Below the pieces are notes generated by a model. It saw nothing but the letters and a program-made list of their open reading frames with translations, was not told the DNA's origin and made no database searches. DNA of 64,000 bases. Source: Chaunax sp. Z400 (Eukaryota > Chordata > Actinopteri > Lophiiformes > Chaunacidae). The translations under genes were made by a program, and so were the position numbers. Shown in pieces: positions 13,301-64,000 of this stretch. Each line of letters starts with the position of its first letter. The stretch's first letter is position 1. Location of the stretch: NCBI GenBank assembly GCA_037577475.1, contig CM075184.1, positions 32,970,594-33,034,593 of the forward strand, in the 5' to 3' direction.

Positions 13301-14130
13301 CTGATTGTTCTCTCAAAATGCAGATTTTATGTCAAATTGATGTCCTTGGTTTGAGAATACTTGAAACCCTTCGAGGCCTGAAGAAACACTTGAACATTTT
13401 CCAAAATAGTCAGCTTGGTTACCTTCATCTTCAGATTGACATTTCATTTCTTCTTCAGCGTTTGAGCATCTTAAAATGTCGTCTTTAAATGTAGAAGTTT
13501 AGAGGCTTTTAAATGAGCTGAATTGACTTGTTGTATCAAGTTCCCCATTTTACTGCCGTTCTACATGTGGTTTGTTCAGGTCATTTTGCTGGACTCAGCT
13601 GTCCAAGTTGGTGAATGAGCTTTTGAAGGCACCTCTAAGTTTAGGCTGAGACTTCATAGTAGCAGAGATGTTTGACTGTAGTCTACCATGCCGTACATAT
13701 GTTAATATATATTGCATGTTTCAGATAAATGCACAATAGAGTGGCTAAAACTCTTCTTTTTTTGTGTAAATTATGTGTAAATACTAAAATTTCACCAAAG
13801 ATGGGATTTTATTCCTAGGGACATTAAATTTATTATTCTGGAATCTTGAAAATGTAGAACAACCACCATTGCATCAGTACAATGAAACCATTTGTAACTC
13901 CCATACTCAGTGCTATATAGATAACAAAACATGAATAAATATAAACAAACATATATCAAAACATCCAGCAACAAACATAAAAACTGACAGAATGGAAAGT
14001 ATAAGACTAGTGATGTGCATTAAAAATAGCAGCACGTTTTAAAGTACGCACCATAGCAAACTGTACAGTAGATGAAATGCGTTATGCATGTATGTGTTTA
14101 TTGAGCAATCAGACATGATATGAGGGGTAA
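9725..14130. other. no gene seen
   Basis: It contains the GA tract at 10302-10335, a G-rich run near 10979 and very AT-rich sequence at 11860-12310. The 126-codon frame at 13108-13488 shows no domain or family resemblance. Confidence 0.5.
10302..10335. repeat. (GA)n microsatellite
   Basis: About 17 uninterrupted GA dinucleotides. Confidence 0.95.
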
Positions 14131-14400
14131 TTGATGGATTGCTTCACAGCAGTTATCGCTCTGGTGAGGAAGCTGTCTCTCAGTCTGGAGGGGCGGGGCA
14201 TAGACGGCCTTGTAGCATCTGTCAGATGGGTGGAGTTCAAACAGGTGATGACATTGGTATATGTAGTTTTAAGAGCTGGAGATGTCCTCCAGGGCGGGGC
14301 AGCTGTGTCCCAGTGATCCTCTTTCAGCTGCTGGTCAGCTGAGATGCCACACAGAGATACGGTGTGTTGAGATGCTCTCTGTGGTGCAGCCATAGAAAGT
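14131..14400 (-). repeat. possible retroelement 3' fragment
   Basis: GC-richer than its surroundings, with open frames on both strands (14131-14316 plus, 14109-14393 minus). Phrases such as GAGGAAGCTGTCTCTCAGTC and GAGATGCTCTCTGTGGTGCA recall the 3' regions of teleost non-LTR elements. No reverse-transcriptase motif is visible, so the call is weak. Confidence 0.35.
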
Positions 14401-14958
14401 CACCAGCCTCTGTTGGAGCAGCTTTCTTCAGCTTTCTTCTTCTACTGTTACCAGTCATCAACCCACTGACTGAAGTCTTACTGTCTGCTGTGTTTAATTT
14501 TACTTAATTCTAAACAGTGGCCTCGTTCCCACACAAAATTCTCTTTTTACTGACGTTTATGATCAACTTCTTTCAAAACTGCTCGACTCTCTGTCTCTGC
14601 TGGAGTTTCTTTTTAATCTATTTTAATTCTTTTTTTTTCCTATTTTATCACATCTGAATATCCGAACAATAATATAAGCATAAAAGCGTATAAGTCTACT
14701 TTTACTATTTCTTTTTATATTGGCACGATGAAATAAATATATTCATACAGATGAAAAATCTTCCACTGATTTATTGTGTAATTATTATTCTCATTATTGC
14801 AGTTTTGTCAGAAATTCCGTTGTTTATGTCACTGAAGTCATCATGGCTGTAGATGCATGATGCTGATTCACTGCTTCACCTTCACCTCCACAGACCACAC
14901 ACCTGTAAGGAAAACAAAAAGGCATCCAGCTGATCTGACTTCTCCTCACAGCGTCATA

Positions 14959-15494
14959 CAGTGGTGGATCTAGAATTTTTCTAAATCAGGGGCCATAGTG
15001 GGGCCACATTTTTTACAGAGGGGCCAACTATATGTCCAACATTCATGCACATTTCCTTATTCAGTAAGATGGATACACAGAATATTTCACCGGTCATTCA
15101 TTGTTTGCTGTTGGCTCCATAGCTTTTAGTAAAGAAACACATAATTGAATATATTATGCAAATTGTGCCTTTTTCAAGCACATTTTGTACATCAAAAAGT
15201 TTAGCAATTATTGAATCTTAAACTAGGATACATAAATAAATATAAAACATGAGACACTTTTTTACAATTATGTAATACACAAATTTTTTTTTACATTAAA
15301 GAAAATACTTATATACTATATTACAGCATACACAACAGTTTAGAGGAGAAAAACTTGACACAGTCAAGTTTTCAAGTTGTAAACAAACAGAAAAAAGACA
15401 GGCAGACAAGTGACAGGACAGGGGCACTTCAGGGGCCAATCAGATTTCAGCTGGGGCCAGTGCCCCTCTGGCCCCGCCCCTGGATCTGCCCCTG
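14959..15494 (+). mobile_element. hAT-like nonautonomous element (copy B)
   Basis: The left end is CAGTGGTGGATCTAG. The right end reads back as CAGGGGCAGATCCAGG, giving imperfect terminal inverted repeats. The flanking 8-mers (gcgtcata and gtgttgta) differ by three transitions, which could be a decayed target duplication. The interior is AT-rich with no transposase, so it is a nonautonomous copy. Copy A at 2031-2182 is inverted relative to it. Confidence 0.65.
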
Positions 15495-17036
15495 GTGTTG
15501 TACTTACTTTCACCGCTTGTCCACATACATGTTTTTTTTTTACGAGACAGTATTGGACTGAGAGTTTGGCTCACATCACTGTCACTCAGGAGTTTATCCA
15601 TCATCACCATGATTTAGCAGGGCTGTCAGTGTGTGTGCTGCTGAAATGACCGATGGCATGAGGAATCGGTCCTCTGTGGTGTCTTATGTCACTGTCAGGC
15701 ACATCGCTGCCGCCAACAACACTCCAAGGATACGTTCGTTGAAGATGAACGCGCCTCAGTGGAAACATCTGTCTTCTGAGGCTGTTTTGTATTCTGGTTG
15801 ATATAAAAAGAAAAAGAATCTGTTCATGGTTGATCATTATTGTTGTGTCTAACAGTAATAATAATATCTATGAAGCCAGAAACTGATGCTGAATTCTTTT
15901 GAGGTTTAAAAGGACCTTCAGTGAAGTCGGTATCAGTGCCTTTGTCTTTACTAACATTATGTAAAGCAGGGTGTGATGTCTGTGGAAAGAGGATTTGTTG
16001 TGTCAGACACACAACCACACATTGAGTTCTTGTTTGCAGAGCCATGTTTACTGATTGGCTTTCTCAGCAGTGCATGTGTGCCCCGCTATTTTATTTGCAT
16101 AAAAGTACAGGGAATTTCAACTTTTCAGACGCACTCTTTTCTCCTGAAGTGAGTTGAACCAGCCTCCCTGTGTGCCACAGAAAATAACTGGATCAGCTGA
16201 AGCAGAAGTTCCATCTCCTCCCGAAAAAGGTGTTATTGTTCACGTCAGGACATCTCCATATTTACACCCCGCCTGCTTCGCCTCCACGGTTGATTTTTGT
16301 GTCACCGGCTGTGAGACATCCTGTCTGATGTTTTCAAAATTGCTGCTTTGTATCAGTTTTATCTCTTTTAGTTCCACATTCAAGATCTGCTTTTGTTAAT
16401 GGAAGGTGCAAAGAACCGGAGGAACGGAGAGAGTCATGTTTAAAAAGACAGCAGCAACCATGATAGGCAGAGATGAAGGTGTGTCGCTGTGCTATTGGAT
16501 AGATGTGACCAGCTGATGAGAACAGCTGATGATACAATTATCATCAGCCCCAGACTGTGATGGCAGGAAAATAAGATGGAGCATGCATGAGCAGTAAAGG
16601 TTTAGTCTTCCTGACAGAATATATAATATGACATTATCCTATTAATAATACTGATACACCAATGTCTAAGTAGGGTTTGTAACTATATCATATACAGTTA
16701 GTTTAGTCCAATCTGAGGTTCAGGTCCCTCCAAAGGGTCACCAGATAAATCTAAAGGGTCCCAAGATGATGAAAAAAAAAACTTTCCTCTTGTGCTTTTT
16801 GTAAGGAATATTTGTAGAATTTGAATTTTTTGGATTTTTTTCACATTCAAAGTTTCTTCTTTTTTTTCTTACAACGCAACAAATTCCTGTCTGTTTTTCC
16901 TTGATAATGACGTCATGTTTTGCAGATTTTAATTTTAGGGTAATAATATTCCCTGTATCTGTGATTCATGCCTAAAACACTGAAGCCTTTTAAATGGTGA
17001 ACTCTTATTCCTCATTATGTCTCTGCTTCTTCCAAG
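15495..17036. other. sequence directly upstream of the first coding exon
   Basis: No CpG island, TATA box or other promoter can be identified. The region ends in the candidate splice acceptor at 17035-17036, so it is probably an intron in the 5'-UTR. Confidence 0.4.
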
Positions 17037-17054
17037 GACAGAGGGAAGAGGACA
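17037..17054 (+). other. megf11: short 5'-UTR piece before the megf11 start codon
   Basis: A pyrimidine-rich stretch ending in CTTCTTCCAAG (AG at 17035-17036) looks like a splice acceptor just before the first coding exon. This suggests at least one untranslated exon upstream, outside or hidden in the first 17 kb. The acceptor position is inferred; AG dinucleotides further downstream (for example in gacagag) are alternatives. No promoter could be pointed to. Confidence 0.45.

Positions 17055-64000
<46,946 letters not shown>

Overview
The window is nuclear DNA from a vertebrate, almost certainly a teleost fish. Small exons with GT/AG splice sites lie in long AT-rich introns that are full of microsatellites and of teleost-type mobile elements: a Tc1/mariner copy, non-LTR retrotransposon fragments, tRNA-derived SINE pieces, hAT-like repeats and a short Tc1-like palindrome. 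Nothing bacterial, viral or CRISPR-like is visible. Almost all of the short open frames are chance frames in this sequence.

One host gene is clear: the 5' part of megf11 on the plus strand, a type I membrane protein with a signal peptide, one EMI domain and a long run of EGF-like repeats. Seven coding exons can be joined in phase: 17055-17170, 18583-18684, 21321-21421, 33549-33641, 62171-62417, 63297-63417 and 63555-63691. Together they encode about 305 residues, from the initiator Met through the EMI domain and the first EGF-like repeats. The gene runs past the right edge. The EMI and first-EGF sequence fits MEGF11 better than its paralogue MEGF10.

Layout. 1-17036: upstream of the coding start (5'-UTR intron and/or intergenic), with a long CA tract, two inverted copies of a hAT-like repeat, a SINE and a 19/13-bp minisatellite. 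17171-18582 (intron 1): a GAGATA-type array. 18685-21320 (intron 2): a broken neuroligin C-terminal fragment. 21422-33548 (intron 3): an antisense reverse-transcriptase fragment, an identical 75-bp tandem duplication, a 1-kb AT-rich array and a small palindromic element. 33642-62170 (intron 4, 28.5 kb): several retroelement fragments and a Tc1 copy with recognisable ends. 62418-63296 (intron 5): a TTACG/TTATG array. 63692-64000 (start of intron 7): a 16-bp minisatellite that copies the exon 7 splice donor again and again.

The most unusual signals are the array of repeated 5' splice sites beginning exactly at the exon 7 donor, the neuroligin-like pseudogene inside intron 2, and a CTC microsatellite that forms the polypyrimidine tract of the exon 5 acceptor. 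All calls come from reading the sequence and from remembered family features; no database search was run.
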